DNA of 36,719 bases from Parabacteroides goldsteinii. Lineage in GTDB: Bacteria > Bacteroidota > Bacteroidia > Bacteroidales > Tannerellaceae. The notes beneath the pieces were generated by a model. It saw only the letters and a program-made list of their open reading frames with translations, was not told the DNA's origin and searched no databases. The position numbers and the translations under genes are program-made. Shown piece by piece: positions 14,438 to 22,329 of this stretch. Numbering within the stretch: position 1 is the first letter of the stretch; each line of letters opens with the position of its first letter. Location of the stretch: contig NZ_JADNBB010000045.1 in NCBI RefSeq assembly GCF_015550595.1, positions 1-36,719 of the forward strand. The letters are read 5' to 3'.

Positions 14438-15574
14438 ATGAAAAAAAGTACAGTAATGCTTTGGGCAATCTTTGGAGCTCTACTCATGGGTTGCTCAGAC
14501 GAGGAGATTGCGAATGTGGAAACCTCCTCACGGAATGCGATTGGTTTTAACGTGTTAAGTAATGCGGCGGAAACGAGGGCTACCCCTACTACCAACACCA
14601 ACTTGAAGAACACCGATTTCGACGTGTTCGCTTTTACGGCGGATGGTACTGCCTTCATGGGAAAGGTAGACACGGATTTTGGACATGACGGAGTGAATAT
14701 CGTGTACAATAATGGTAAGTGGGATTATAAAAATGCGAGCGACCTTCGTTATTGGCCTACCGAGGCTTTGGACTTTTACGCATTCAATCCCGGAACGGTT
14801 GATGAAGCCATGCAGTGGAGTTATATGTGGGAAGCCACCAAGGATACTCAAAAGATAACTTATTCCTGCTCCGATGAGTATGGATCTGGTATCAATGCTC
14901 ATGAAAACTACGACGTGATGTATGCCATAGCCAAAGGCCAGACAAAAGACAAGAACAACGGAGTAGTGAAATTTAACTTCAAGCATATTCTGTCACAGGT
15001 CGTATTCAAAGCAAAGACCGAATACGATAACATGCAGGTGAATATAAAGGACATCAAGATTTTTAATGTAAAAATGGGCGGCGTCTACACATTGCCTGCG
15101 ACAGCCGATGGAACGGGAAGTTGGGCTGTGGGTGATTGGCCTGAAAGCTCTACAGGAGGAGGTTTTATTACCGTAGTGCAAGGCAAATTCATCGAGGTCA
15201 ATAGTAATACCACAGCTACCGATATTTCCGAAAAAACTCCTATGCTGAATATACCACAGAAGCTGACAGCATGGAAAGTTTCCGAAGAAGCCACCAATAC
15301 CAAGATAAAAGCCGACGGTGCGCATCAATGTTACCTGTCGATCACCTGCAAAATCCAGCAGTCCGGAGGTTATCTGTTGGGTTCAGCAGATAGTTACGGA
15401 ACAATTTATGTTCCGTTCGGAGATACATGGGTAGCGGGCAAGCGTCATATCTACACGTTGATTTTCGGTGGTGGTTATACTGATCAGGGAGAGGCTGTGT
15501 TGAATCCGATCCAGTTTGATGCAGAGACAACAGGCTGGGTTGATGCAAATAGCAACGTAAACGTTAAACCTTAA
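14438..15574 (+). CDS. Fimbrillin-family lipoprotein (Mfa-like major subunit)
   Basis: The 378-residue protein has a lipobox LLMGC with Cys19 and then a SDEE linker. The body contains typical fimbrillin landmarks: ETRAT near residue 45 (a possible Arg-gingipain-like maturation site), FDVFAFTADG, LRYWP, and LDFYAFNPG. These match the Mfa_like_1/fimbrillin fold, in which the first strand is removed and replaced by donor-strand exchange during pilus assembly. The start MKKSTV at 14438 is chosen over an ATG nine codons upstream, because it gives a proper signal peptide. It is the last gene of the operon and is followed by a terminator. Confidence 0.88.
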   Translation: MKKSTVMLWAIFGALLMGCSDEEIANVETSSRNAIGFNVLSNAAETRATPTTNTNLKNTDFDVFAFTADGTAFMGKVDTDFGHDGVNIVYNNGKWDYKNASDLRYWPTEALDFYAFNPGTVDEAMQWSYMWEATKDTQKITYSCSDEYGSGINAHENYDVMYAIAKGQTKDKNNGVVKFNFKHILSQVVFKAKTEYDNMQVNIKDIKIFNVKMGGVYTLPATADGTGSWAVGDWPESSTGGGFITVVQGKFIEVNSNTTATDISEKTPMLNIPQKLTAWKVSEEATNTKIKADGAHQCYLSITCKIQQSGGYLLGSADSYGTIYVPFGDTWVAGKRHIYTLIFGGGYTDQGEAVLNPIQFDAETTGWVDANSNVNVKP

Positions 15575-15596
15575 ACAAAAAGTTTATCAATATCGT

Positions 15597-15648
15597 ACCC
15601 GTTGGCAGGTTAAACATACGCAAGATTAATCCCGCCAACGGGTTCTTT
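15597..15648. terminator. Terminator between fimbrial and partition operons
   Basis: ACCCGTTGGC at 15597-15606 pairs perfectly with 15634-15643, followed by a short T-rich run (TTCTTT). The loop is long (27 bases). The convergent arrangement of fimbrillin and the partition genes fits a shared terminator. The remaining bases to 15762 show nothing I can name. Confidence 0.65.
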
Positions 15649-15762
15649 ATAGGGAATCGCATTTTCAATATACTTTTTGATGTGTAGGGGTGCTTTTTGC
15701 GTACCTTTTTCCTGGAGAATTTCTTTTGTGGAGTGTTTGCCCTGTATATTCCCGATACGCTG

Positions 15763-16020
15763 TTATAGCAGGGAACTGTTTTTATCCAAGTAGTCAGATA
15801 TAGCCTCTTGCAATACCGATTTTAGCGAATCGCCTTTGCGGATCGCGATCAGCTTTAAGTTCTGGTGATAGGTTTCGTCCATGACAAAATTACAATGCAC
15901 GGTTTTCGCTTTCTTCGGCTTTTGAGCCTCTTTTTGCCCGGCCGTGGATTGGATCAGGCTGTCTAATCCCCCGGTCAGCCCGGCCGACATACTGTTTTTT
16001 AAATCGTTCTTCTTTGCCAT
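15763..16020 (-). CDS. Ribbon-helix-helix partition partner of ParA
   Basis: The 85-residue protein has a flexible Lys/Gly/Ser-rich N-terminus (about 1-40) and a C-terminal ribbon-helix-helix-like region (HCNFVMDETYHQNLKLIAIR onward). Small proteins of this form accompany plasmid ParA ATPases and bind the centromere in place of a classical ParB. It starts four bases after the ParA stop, so it is translated from the same mRNA. The N-terminal arm probably stimulates ParA. The family name is not certain. Confidence 0.75.
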   Translation of the reverse strand: MAKKNDLKNSMSAGLTGGLDSLIQSTAGQKEAQKPKKAKTVHCNFVMDETYHQNLKLIAIRKGDSLKSVLQEAISDYLDKNSSLL

Positions 16021-16024
16021 ATGG

Positions 16025-16783
16025 TTACTTTATTTCTGTTAGCAGTTCGTTACATACCTTTTCGTAGTCCTCTGCCCCGGCAGATTTGGGGGCATAGTGA
16101 AAAATATCCTGCCCTTGTGTCGGGGCTTCGGCCAGCGTAATGGCGTTGCGTATATGGGTGCTGAACACTTTGCCCTGGAATGTTTCCTGTACCAGTTCCG
16201 AAACGCTCTTGTTCAGGTTCTTTCTTCCGTCGTACTGGGTTATCAGAACCCCGGCTATCGAAAGATCCGAGTTCAAACGTTGCTGCACCTTGTGGACGAC
16301 CTGCATAAGTTTGGCCATTCCACGCATTGCCAGGAATTGAGCCTGAACCGGGATAATCAACCGATCCGAGGCCGTCAGTGCGTTAAGCGTGAGCAGCGAC
16401 AGCGAGGGGGGACAGTCGATCAGGATATAATCGAATTTCTCCTTTTGGCCCTTGATAAGGTGGGCTAAGATAAGCTCCCGTCCGGCCTCGTTGATTAACT
16501 CCGTTTCAACGGCCGAGAGATCCAGGCAGGAGGGAACGACGCTAAGGCCGTCCTTATGCTCGTAGATCGGCAGGTCGTATTCGCCTTTCATCGCACCGTA
16601 GATCGTTTGGGGAAGCTCCGCAGAGAAGCCCAGCGATTCGGTCAGGTTGGCCTGCCCGTCAAGGTCGATCAAAAGAACCTTGTACCCTTTTTGACGTAAC
16701 GCACCGCCCAGGTTGATCGTGGTTGTGGTCTTTCCTACTCCCCCCTTGTGATTCAATACGGAGATTACTTTTGCTTTGCTCAT
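16025..16783 (-). CDS. parA: ParA-family partition ATPase
   Basis: The 252-residue deviant-Walker ATPase has KGGVGKT (13-19) with the signature first lysine, Walker A' LLIDLDGQ (37-44) and Walker B YILIDCPPS (about 117-125). The domain is complete and lacks the long N-terminal DNA-binding region of P1-type ParA, so it is a small (type Ib or Soj-like) ParA. It should drive segregation of the replicon together with the downstream ribbon-helix-helix protein and a centromere. The intergenic region 16784-17069 carries the best centromere candidate. Confidence 0.95.
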   Translation of the reverse strand: MSKAKVISVLNHKGGVGKTTTTINLGGALRQKGYKVLLIDLDGQANLTESLGFSAELPQTIYGAMKGEYDLPIYEHKDGLSVVPSCLDLSAVETELINEAGRELILAHLIKGQKEKFDYILIDCPPSLSLLTLNALTASDRLIIPVQAQFLAMRGMAKLMQVVHKVQQRLNSDLSIAGVLITQYDGRKNLNKSVSELVQETFQGKVFSTHIRNAITLAEAPTQGQDIFHYAPKSAGAEDYEKVCNELLTEIK

Positions 16784-16884
16784 AAATTCAGTTTTTTAAA
16801 TGGTTGTCATGTCCGCAACATATAGTCAAAATACTAATATACTAAAAGACTAAAAGTAGTATTTTCGTTTTTTGCGTGTTTTTT

Positions 16885-16953
16885 GTACCGATCGGGGAAG
16901 CGTACCGAAATAAATCCTGTTTCCGTCTTTCGGTACGTTTTGTTTCTGTACCG
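16885..16953. other. Candidate centromere (parS) with four GTACCG words
   Basis: GTACCG occurs at 16885-16890, 16902-16907 and 16948-16953 in forward orientation, and at 16931-16936 in reverse. The pair GTACCGAAA (16902-16910) and TTTCGGTAC (16928-16936) is a 9-base inverted repeat. The cluster sits just upstream of parA, the usual place for a centromere and autorepression site. A second repetitive patch of ACTAAAAG-like words lies at about 16830-16862. Confidence 0.55.
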
Positions 16954-17035
16954 GAATTAATCAAAGATTAGAATAACCATAAATGTTTTTATACGTTAAT
17001 CATACGTATGTATATATGTATATATTTGTTTTGAG

Positions 17036-17043
17036 TATCTTTG
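17036..17043 (+). promoter_or_regulatory. -7 promoter element of the RhuM operon
   Basis: TATCTTTG matches the Bacteroidetes -7 consensus and lies 26 bases before the ATG at 17070. A second TATATTTG-like word at 17021-17028 lies upstream. No good -33 is seen. Confidence 0.55.
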
Positions 17044-17069
17044 TGTGCTATGAATAAAAAATAAAAGAC

Positions 17070-17399
17070 ATGAGCACTTATTCGTATAAAAATCCGAAGT
17101 TTATAAATTCCCCTAAAGGGGTGGTTGAAGTTGTAGAAGTGATTTATGACGGCAAAGATGATCCGGCCTATTCACTGGCTATTATTAAATGGGAAAATAC
17201 CTATAAATTAGGTATTCGTTGGAACATCGCTTATAGTGAATGGGACGATTACCGCAAACAGAACGGGCAAGATGAATGTATAGGTAATCCACAGTCGAGA
17301 GGTATTCCCACCTGGTTTGTTTTGCCCGATGATATGATGTTTAGTGAGAAGTTCAGCGGTGCGATGCAGAGGCTTGATGAATTAAGAAAAGGTAAATAA
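17070..17399 (+). CDS. Hypothetical protein preceding RhuM-PLD
   Basis: The 109-residue soluble protein is not recognised. It has a Tyr/Lys-rich start, a WEN...GIRWNIAYSEWDDY aromatic block at about 48-68, and a conserved-looking GIPTWFVLP turn near residue 82. It ends three bases before the next ATG, so the two genes form an operon with one promoter at 17036-17043. An accessory or antitoxin-like role for the RhuM protein is possible but unproven. Confidence 0.65.
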   Translation: MSTYSYKNPKFINSPKGVVEVVEVIYDGKDDPAYSLAIIKWENTYKLGIRWNIAYSEWDDYRKQNGQDECIGNPQSRGIPTWFVLPDDMMFSEKFSGAMQRLDELRKGK

Positions 17400-17402
17400 G
17401 TA

Positions 17403-18239
17403 ATGGAACAGGGAGAAATCATATTATACCAGCCGGATGAAGCGGTCAGGTTGGAAGTGAGGCTGGAAGATGAAACCGTTTGGCTGACACAGGCGCAAAT
17501 TGTGGATCTTTTTCAATCCAGCAAAGCAAATATAAGCGAGCATATAAAAAACATATATGATCAGAAAGAATTAGAGGAAAGTTCAACTGTTCGGGATTTC
17601 CGAACAGTTCGACAGGAAGGCAAACGGCAAGTGATGCGCAATCTGACTTATTACAATTTGGATGCGATCATATCCATTGGGTTTCGTGTCAATAGTAAAA
17701 GAGGTATTTTATTTAGGCAATGGGCGAATAAGGTTTTAAAGGACTATCTTTTAAAAGGGTATTCCATTAATAAACGTTTGTCAGAACTTGAAAGGACTGT
17801 CGCTCAACATACCGAGAAGATAGATTTTTTTGTGCGTACTGCCTTGCCCCCGGTCGAAGGCATTTTTTATAACGGCCAGATTTTCGATGCGTACAAGTTC
17901 GCTACCGATCTGGTAAAGTCGGCCAGGCGTTCGATCGTGCTTATCGACAACTATGTGGACGAAACGGTCTTGCTCATGTTGAGTAAACGCAGCGTCGGTG
18001 TCTCGGCCACCATTTACACCCAGCGTATCACGCAGCAACTCCAACTTGATCTTGACAGGCATAACAGCCAGTACCCACCTATCGACATCAGGACGTACCG
18101 GGACAGTCACGACCGTTTCCTGATCGTTGATGAAACGGACGTGTACCATATCGGAGCCTCGTTAAAGGATCTGGGGAAAAAGATGTTCGCTTTCTCAAAG
18201 CTGGATATTCCGGCGGCTGTGATTACTGACCTGTTATAA
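17403..18239 (+). CDS. rhuM: RhuM-family protein with phospholipase D-like C-terminal domain
   Basis: The 278-residue protein has an N-terminal RhuM-type region (about 1-125) with a winged-helix-like WLTQAQIVDLFQ...ISEHIKNIY pattern and the family block SIGFRVNSKRGILFRQWANK. A coiled-coil linker follows (125-145). The C-terminal domain has NYVDETVLLMLSKR (183-196) and SHDRFLIVD (235-243), which looks like one half of a PLD/HKD phosphodiesterase site with Arg in place of the usual Lys. RhuM was named from a Salmonella pathogenicity island; its function is unclear and toxin or defence roles are suspected. A frameshifted paralogue lies at 32386-33238. Confidence 0.8.
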   Translation: MEQGEIILYQPDEAVRLEVRLEDETVWLTQAQIVDLFQSSKANISEHIKNIYDQKELEESSTVRDFRTVRQEGKRQVMRNLTYYNLDAIISIGFRVNSKRGILFRQWANKVLKDYLLKGYSINKRLSELERTVAQHTEKIDFFVRTALPPVEGIFYNGQIFDAYKFATDLVKSARRSIVLIDNYVDETVLLMLSKRSVGVSATIYTQRITQQLQLDLDRHNSQYPPIDIRTYRDSHDRFLIVDETDVYHIGASLKDLGKKMFAFSKLDIPAAVITDLL

Positions 18240-18277
18240 TATCCTTTGTCTTATGAATGGGCTGTCGCAAAAGAAAA

Positions 18278-18298
18278 ACCCGTTCTTGATGAACGGGT
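18278..18298. terminator. Terminator after the RhuM operon
   Basis: ACCCGTTC at 18278-18285 pairs perfectly with GAACGGGT at 18291-18298 around a five-base loop. It is A-rich on one side, so it may act in both directions. The remaining sequence to 18480 holds no gene. Confidence 0.7.
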
Positions 18299-18480
18299 AT
18301 ATCCTTGACTTGGTTACGTGTTTTGATAACAGAGGCTTTACCAAGCATTACAATGCAAAGATAGTAATTATAGGTTAATTAGCGAATTTCTTTTTTGGAT
18401 AGATCCGGAAATAATGCCTCCTTGAAAGAGGTGGATAAGGTGATTAAAACAATAGATAAGGAAGAACAAAAGCAAAAGGG

Positions 18481-19119
18481 ATGAATGTGGTTATTTATTC
18501 ACGTGTAAGCTCGCAGTCGGCCAGGCAATCGACCGAACGGCAGGTTGTCGATCTGGAGAGGTTCGCAGCCGGACGGGGGTACGAGGTGACGGCGGTCTTT
18601 GAGGAAAAGATAAGCGGACGAAAGGCCAATATCGAACGCCCGGTTTTAAGCCGTTGCCTGGAATACTGCACAGATCCGCAGAACCGGGTGGATATGTTGT
18701 TGCTGACCGAGATCTCACGCCTGGGGCGTTCAACCCTGGAGATCCTAAAGTCACTCGATACGCTGCACACGCATAAAATATGCGTGTATATTCAAAACCT
18801 GAACCTGGAAACGTTACGGCCGGACAAGACGGTAAACCCCTTGTCCTCTCTGATCACTACCCTGTTGGGGGAACTGGCCGCGATCGAACGCCAGGGGATC
18901 ATCGACCGCCTTAATAGCGGACGGGAGTTGTACATCCAGAAAGGGGGCAGGCTGGGACGGAAGCCGGGAAGCCGGAAAACGGCCGAACAGAGGAAAGAGG
19001 AATACCGGGAGGCGATCGCCTTGTTAAAGAAAGGCTACTCGATCCGGAACGTGGCGAAGCTCACGGGAAAGGCCGTTTCGACGATACAACAAGTAAAAAA
19101 AGACTTCATTAGTAGCTGA
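18481..19119 (+). CDS. Serine recombinase (resolvase family)
   Basis: The 212-residue protein has an N-terminal resolvase catalytic domain: YSRVSS with nucleophile Ser10, RPVLSRCLEY, and the LLLTEISRLGRS helix with catalytic arginines near residue 80-83. It ends in a C-terminal helix-turn-helix (YREAIALLKKGYSIRNVAKL, about 173-205). The size fits resolvases/invertases rather than large serine integrases. It could resolve replicon multimers or cointegrates next to the partition genes. No clear res site was identified nearby. It is only distantly related to the second serine recombinase at 31402-31998. Confidence 0.9.
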   Translation: MNVVIYSRVSSQSARQSTERQVVDLERFAAGRGYEVTAVFEEKISGRKANIERPVLSRCLEYCTDPQNRVDMLLLTEISRLGRSTLEILKSLDTLHTHKICVYIQNLNLETLRPDKTVNPLSSLITTLLGELAAIERQGIIDRLNSGRELYIQKGGRLGRKPGSRKTAEQRKEEYREAIALLKKGYSIRNVAKLTGKAVSTIQQVKKDFISS

Positions 19120-19137
19120 TTATCGGAACAAATATTG

Positions 19138-19215
19138 TATTTTTGCAACAAATACGAGTAAATGCACATAATTAAAAACGAGTATTTACACGTGTCTAAA
19201 AACGAGTATTTGCAC
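19138..19215 (+). promoter_or_regulatory. Promoter followed by three 24-bp-spaced direct repeats
   Basis: A -7 word TATTTTTG occupies 19138-19145. Three 17-base repeats of the form AAAACGAGTATTTGCAC begin at 19151, 19175 and 19199, an exact 24-base period; the first copy is slightly diverged. They lie between the promoter and the truncated fic gene and look like a tandem operator array for autoregulation of the lost module. Confidence 0.65.
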
Positions 19216-19246
19216 GAAAATAATCAGAATCTAAATAAAAACGGTT

Positions 19247-19399
19247 ATGGCAACAATGGCGGAGAAAATGGCGGCTTCACTGGAGGAATTAAGAAAGCTC
19301 CAGGAGAAAGACCGCTGTGTCGTCCTGCAAGGGACGGCCGAGATAGGGAGGACGCATTTAACCCGGCTGTTGGATAACGGCTGGTTGCAGGAAGCCTAA
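19247..19399 (+). pseudogene. Truncated N-terminus of a Fic-family protein
   Basis: Fifty codons read MATMAEKMAASLEELRKLQE, then VVLQGTAEIGRTHLTRLLDNGWLQEA, then stop. This matches the start of Bacteroidales Fic proteins, where an Arg-Thr-His helix precedes the Fic domain. The AMPylation motif HxFx(D/E)GNGR is absent because the gene is cut off by the rteA-like fragment running in the opposite direction. No function is expected. The junction lies near 19390-19399. Confidence 0.7.
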
Positions 19400-19886
19400 T
19401 CCGAAGCCGTCTTTTGCGGCGGCATTTGAAAGACGTTCAAATGCACCGAATACTCGTTGTTGCTCATCTTCGGTCATGCCCGTACCGGTATCTTCAACGA
19501 TAAGTTTCAGCAAACCGTTATCATAATCCGCTGCCAATGATACACTACCGTTATCCGTGAACTTGATGGCGTTTGACAACAAGTTGTTGCCGATTTGCAG
19601 GATACGTTCCTTGTCGGTCAAAACCACCGCATCGGTGTGGCTCTCCACTATCAAAGTCAGCCCCTTGTTCATGGCAATGGGCATGAACTCCGTTTCAAGA
19701 ATATGCGTGATTGCGGAAATCCTGCAAGGGGAAAGGTTGGGTTGCTCCTTGCCGTTGTCCAGACGGAAGAAATCCAGCAGCGTGTTGAGCATCTCCCGCA
19801 TACGCTCGGAAGATTGCCGGATATTATCCACATACATGGTGCTTTTATCCGCGCTACAACTTTTCTGCATCAGTCCGGCATAGCCT
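19395..19886 (-). pseudogene. rteA: Internal fragment of an RteA-like sensor histidine kinase
   Basis: About 160 codons cover the end of the HisKA region and the HATPase domain: the helix MREMLNTLLDFFRLDNGKEQ, N-box IGNNLLSNAIKFTDNGSV, G1-like VEDTGTGM, and F-box RVFGAFERL. The sequence breaks off inside the G2 box (GFGLG). It closely resembles RteA of CTnDOT-type conjugative transposons, which with RteB controls tetracycline-induced excision. Sensor domain, phosphoacceptor His and C-terminus are missing at both junctions, so it is inactive. It marks past recombination with a CTnDOT-like element. Confidence 0.8.
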
Positions 19887-20761
19887 CATTTTGTCAATCG
19901 TATTTTTTCGTGGTAGAAGTAGTTTACGATGACAGGTTTGCCTTTTTCCGAGCGTCCGTATGGCAGATCGTTTATACGATACGGGAAGCCCTGCTCCTTG
20001 GCGTAATTTGAAATGTCCTGCTCCAATGCCTGCCAGTATTCAAGCCTTTTTTTATTGTAAATTTCCTCGTAAAGCGGTATGAGGTCAGGATACTTCTCAC
20101 GGATATACGTCATTATCCCGCCTTTGAACTGCCCGCGTAAATTCAGGTTTTCAAGCCAGATTAAATCAGCATAATCTTTTACCTCCTCTATTATTGCCTT
20201 TACGTCTGTTATTCTGGGGAATATGGGCGAGACGAAGCATACGGTGCGGATACCTGCCTCGTATGTCTGACGCATCGCTTTCAGACGGCGTTCAATGCTT
20301 ACGGCGTTGTCCATATCTGCGCAGAACTGCTCGTCGAGCGTATTGACAGACCATGACACAGTCACTTTGGGAAAACTCTTCAACAGGTCGAGATCGCGAA
20401 GGACAAGATCGGACTTTGTGCATATCATAATCTCGGCATCGCTTCCTCGCAGCTCTTCGAGCAGCCTTCGGGTACGGTGGAATTCTTCTTCATACGGATT
20501 GTAACCGTCCGTCACAGACCCTATTACAACACGTTCACCGTCGTATTTATGAGGATTCGTTATCGGCTTCCAGTTTTTTACATCTAAAAACGTACCCCAC
20601 GGCTCGGTGTGCCCGGTGAACCGTTTCATGAACGATGCGTAGCAATACCTGCAGGCGTGGGGACACCCTACATAAGGGTTGACCGAATATCCTCCCACCG
20701 GCAGAGAGGATTTGGTCATTACACTCTTTACATCTATTTCCTTTATTGTATCCATATTCAT
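19886..20761 (-). CDS. SPL-like radical SAM protein
   Basis: The 291-residue radical SAM enzyme has a CxxxCxxC cluster motif in GCPHACRYCY (Cys33, Cys37, Cys40). Conserved stretches VVIGSVTDGYNPYE (about 79-92) and WSVNTLDEQF (about 136-145) are typical of the spore photoproduct lyase-like family. The classical lyase repairs UV thymine dimers in spores; Bacteroidales homologues have no proven substrate. It is the last gene of a three-gene operon and overlaps the preceding one by four bases. The 3' end abuts the rteA-like scar, but the frame looks complete. Confidence 0.85.
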   Translation of the reverse strand: MNMDTIKEIDVKSVMTKSSLPVGGYSVNPYVGCPHACRYCYASFMKRFTGHTEPWGTFLDVKNWKPITNPHKYDGERVVIGSVTDGYNPYEEEFHRTRRLLEELRGSDAEIMICTKSDLVLRDLDLLKSFPKVTVSWSVNTLDEQFCADMDNAVSIERRLKAMRQTYEAGIRTVCFVSPIFPRITDVKAIIEEVKDYADLIWLENLNLRGQFKGGIMTYIREKYPDLIPLYEEIYNKKRLEYWQALEQDISNYAKEQGFPYRINDLPYGRSEKGKPVIVNYFYHEKIRLTK

Positions 20762-21426
20762 TGTATTCGTCTGGTAAATTGTTCCGGCAATTCCTGAATC
20801 ATTCTTTCGTCGCCCATAATCGGCAGCAAATCCTCTTTCATGAACACCGGTATGCCATGAGCCTTTGCCTGTTCTGCAATGCTAAGCACCCATTCGGGGC
20901 GCGAATATGACTTTCCTTTTCGGTTTCCGGTCTCTGTGCCTATGACAATCCAGTCAATTCCCTCGAAATCAATCTCGCCGATATCATCGAAGAGAGGTTC
21001 AAACGTGACATGGTAGTGTCGTGCTTTGATATTCTTTTTCAAATCATCAATCCTCCTTTTCTCGGAACTGCGCGTAACGGTCACGCCCATCCATACGTTC
21101 TCGTCGTCAGAGGAGAAACTGATTTTGTCAGGGCGCTTCGTCAGAAAGATATAGGCGTGCTGGGGATTGCTGCTGATCCGCTCGAAAATTTCTGCGTTCC
21201 ATTCAGGCTTCCAATCGGAGAAATCGCTCATTCCTGTCATGAGCCACACATGAGGACGGGACGTATCGATGATGCGCAGTTTTCGTTCCATGTATTCAGG
21301 CACGGAAAAGTCGTCGGTAATGTGGAAACGGCGGCAGTTGTTACGGGCATAGCAGTAAGGGCATCCTATAGTGCACCCTACCACTATGTTCATGTTTTTT
21401 ATCAGGGATTTAATGCAGACACTCAT
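20758..21426 (-). CDS. DUF5131-type radical SAM protein (phage Gp37/Gp68-like)
   Basis: The 222-residue protein has CxxxCxxC in GCTIGCPYCYAR (Cys18, Cys22, Cys25). Landmarks of the DUF5131 family are present: LMTGMSDFSDWKPEWNAEIF (about 62-82), YIFLTKRPDKI (about 91-101), GVTV near 113, and GTETGNRKG (about 163-171). The family occurs in phages and genomic islands and its reaction is unknown. It overlaps both neighbours by four bases, so the three products are made together. A joint role with the second radical SAM protein in nucleic-acid or nucleotide chemistry is inference. Confidence 0.82.
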   Translation of the reverse strand: MSVCIKSLIKNMNIVVGCTIGCPYCYARNNCRRFHITDDFSVPEYMERKLRIIDTSRPHVWLMTGMSDFSDWKPEWNAEIFERISSNPQHAYIFLTKRPDKISFSSDDENVWMGVTVTRSSEKRRIDDLKKNIKARHYHVTFEPLFDDIGEIDFEGIDWIVIGTETGNRKGKSYSRPEWVLSIAEQAKAHGIPVFMKEDLLPIMGDERMIQELPEQFTRRIQ

Positions 21427-22199
21427 AACACAACTGTTTCTCCGTCCTCCGGGATAATCAGCCGGCTCATGTCGGCTTCGTGATGCGTTGCCTCATTGCG
21501 CAGAATTGCACGGGTGGTCTGGCAATGGTCGATGGCATCCATGTGTACGGCTATCAGCTTGATATGCGAAGGCAATTCGTCAAGTATCTGCATCACTTCG
21601 TTCTCGTCGGGGATGATAGGACCGTCCGTTTTGGAAAATTCGGGAAAGATTGCACCTCCGGAGTTTACCACGATATAGTCAGGATTGAACCGTTCCACGG
21701 TGTCTCGGATACATGCTTCCCATCGGCAGTCACCCATTATATAAACGGTCGGGAAGCCCTCGGCTTTTAGCACATAACCTGATACAGGTCCCATCATCTG
21801 CCCGATCTGCCCGAAACCATGATGTCCGGTCGTGCGGTAAATGGATATGCCGTCTATTGTTTTTATTTCTTCGATGGGTATCACATTTGTAAATCCGTCG
21901 TTTCTGATGGCGTCCGCGTCCTGGGGCTGAACGTAGAAAGGAATTTCTTTGGGCAAATGTGTGGGGACACTCGGCTCGTAATGGTCGATGTGATTGTGGG
22001 TCAGGAGCACCATGTCCACGCCTCCGATAATATCCTGAATAGGAATGGTGAGGTGTACCCTCGGTGTTTTATTCACACCGAGGGCCGATATCAAAGTGCC
22101 TTTGTCGGCTAAAACGGGGTCAATTAGCATGGTGTGTCCCGCATACCTGATTTTCAAGGTGGCATTGCGCACCAATTGTACTGTAGATGTCTTTTTCAT
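21423..22199 (-). CDS. MBL-fold metallo-hydrolase (UlaG-like)
   Basis: The 258-residue protein has the metal-binding motif THNHIDHYE (His68, His70, Asp72, His73), a downstream His in TTGHHGF (about 127-133) and Asp in YIMGDCRW (about 153-160). A late His lies in HMDAIDH (about 219-225). This is a complete binuclear zinc or manganese site. UlaG-like members hydrolyse lactones or phosphoesters, and others act on nucleic acids. It is the first gene of the operon with both radical SAM proteins and is divergent from an AraC regulator. Its substrate cannot be predicted. Confidence 0.87.
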   Translation of the reverse strand: MKKTSTVQLVRNATLKIRYAGHTMLIDPVLADKGTLISALGVNKTPRVHLTIPIQDIIGGVDMVLLTHNHIDHYEPSVPTHLPKEIPFYVQPQDADAIRNDGFTNVIPIEEIKTIDGISIYRTTGHHGFGQIGQMMGPVSGYVLKAEGFPTVYIMGDCRWEACIRDTVERFNPDYIVVNSGGAIFPEFSKTDGPIIPDENEVMQILDELPSHIKLIAVHMDAIDHCQTTRAILRNEATHHEADMSRLIIPEDGETVVL

Positions 22200-22329
22200 G
22201 ACTATATGTCTTGTTATTGATTACGGGTGCAAAGTTCGGAAGAATCCGGCGAAACATCTATGCCTGAAAAAACGGTAATTATGCCATTTTGATAAATGAA
22301 ATTATTATCTTTGCAAAAACGACAAGGAT
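22200..22329. promoter_or_regulatory. Divergent promoter region of araC-like and MBL genes
   Basis: TATCTTTG at 22306-22313 is a perfect rightward -7 word, 17 bases before the regulator ATG. On the minus strand the best match is GAACTTTG at 22232-22239, one base off consensus, about 33 bases before the MBL ATG. The shared 130 bases are the natural site for control of both directions by the AraC-type protein. Confidence 0.55.

Noticed and set aside
18255-18300. Possible IS end starting GGGCTGTCGCAAAAG
   Set aside because: No matching inverted copy or transposase was found nearby; the hairpin at 18278-18298 is explained as a terminator.
19162-19377. A 71-codon forward frame over the fic control region
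   Set aside because: Its translation runs through the 24-bp repeats and out of frame with the recognisable Fic N-terminus at 19247.
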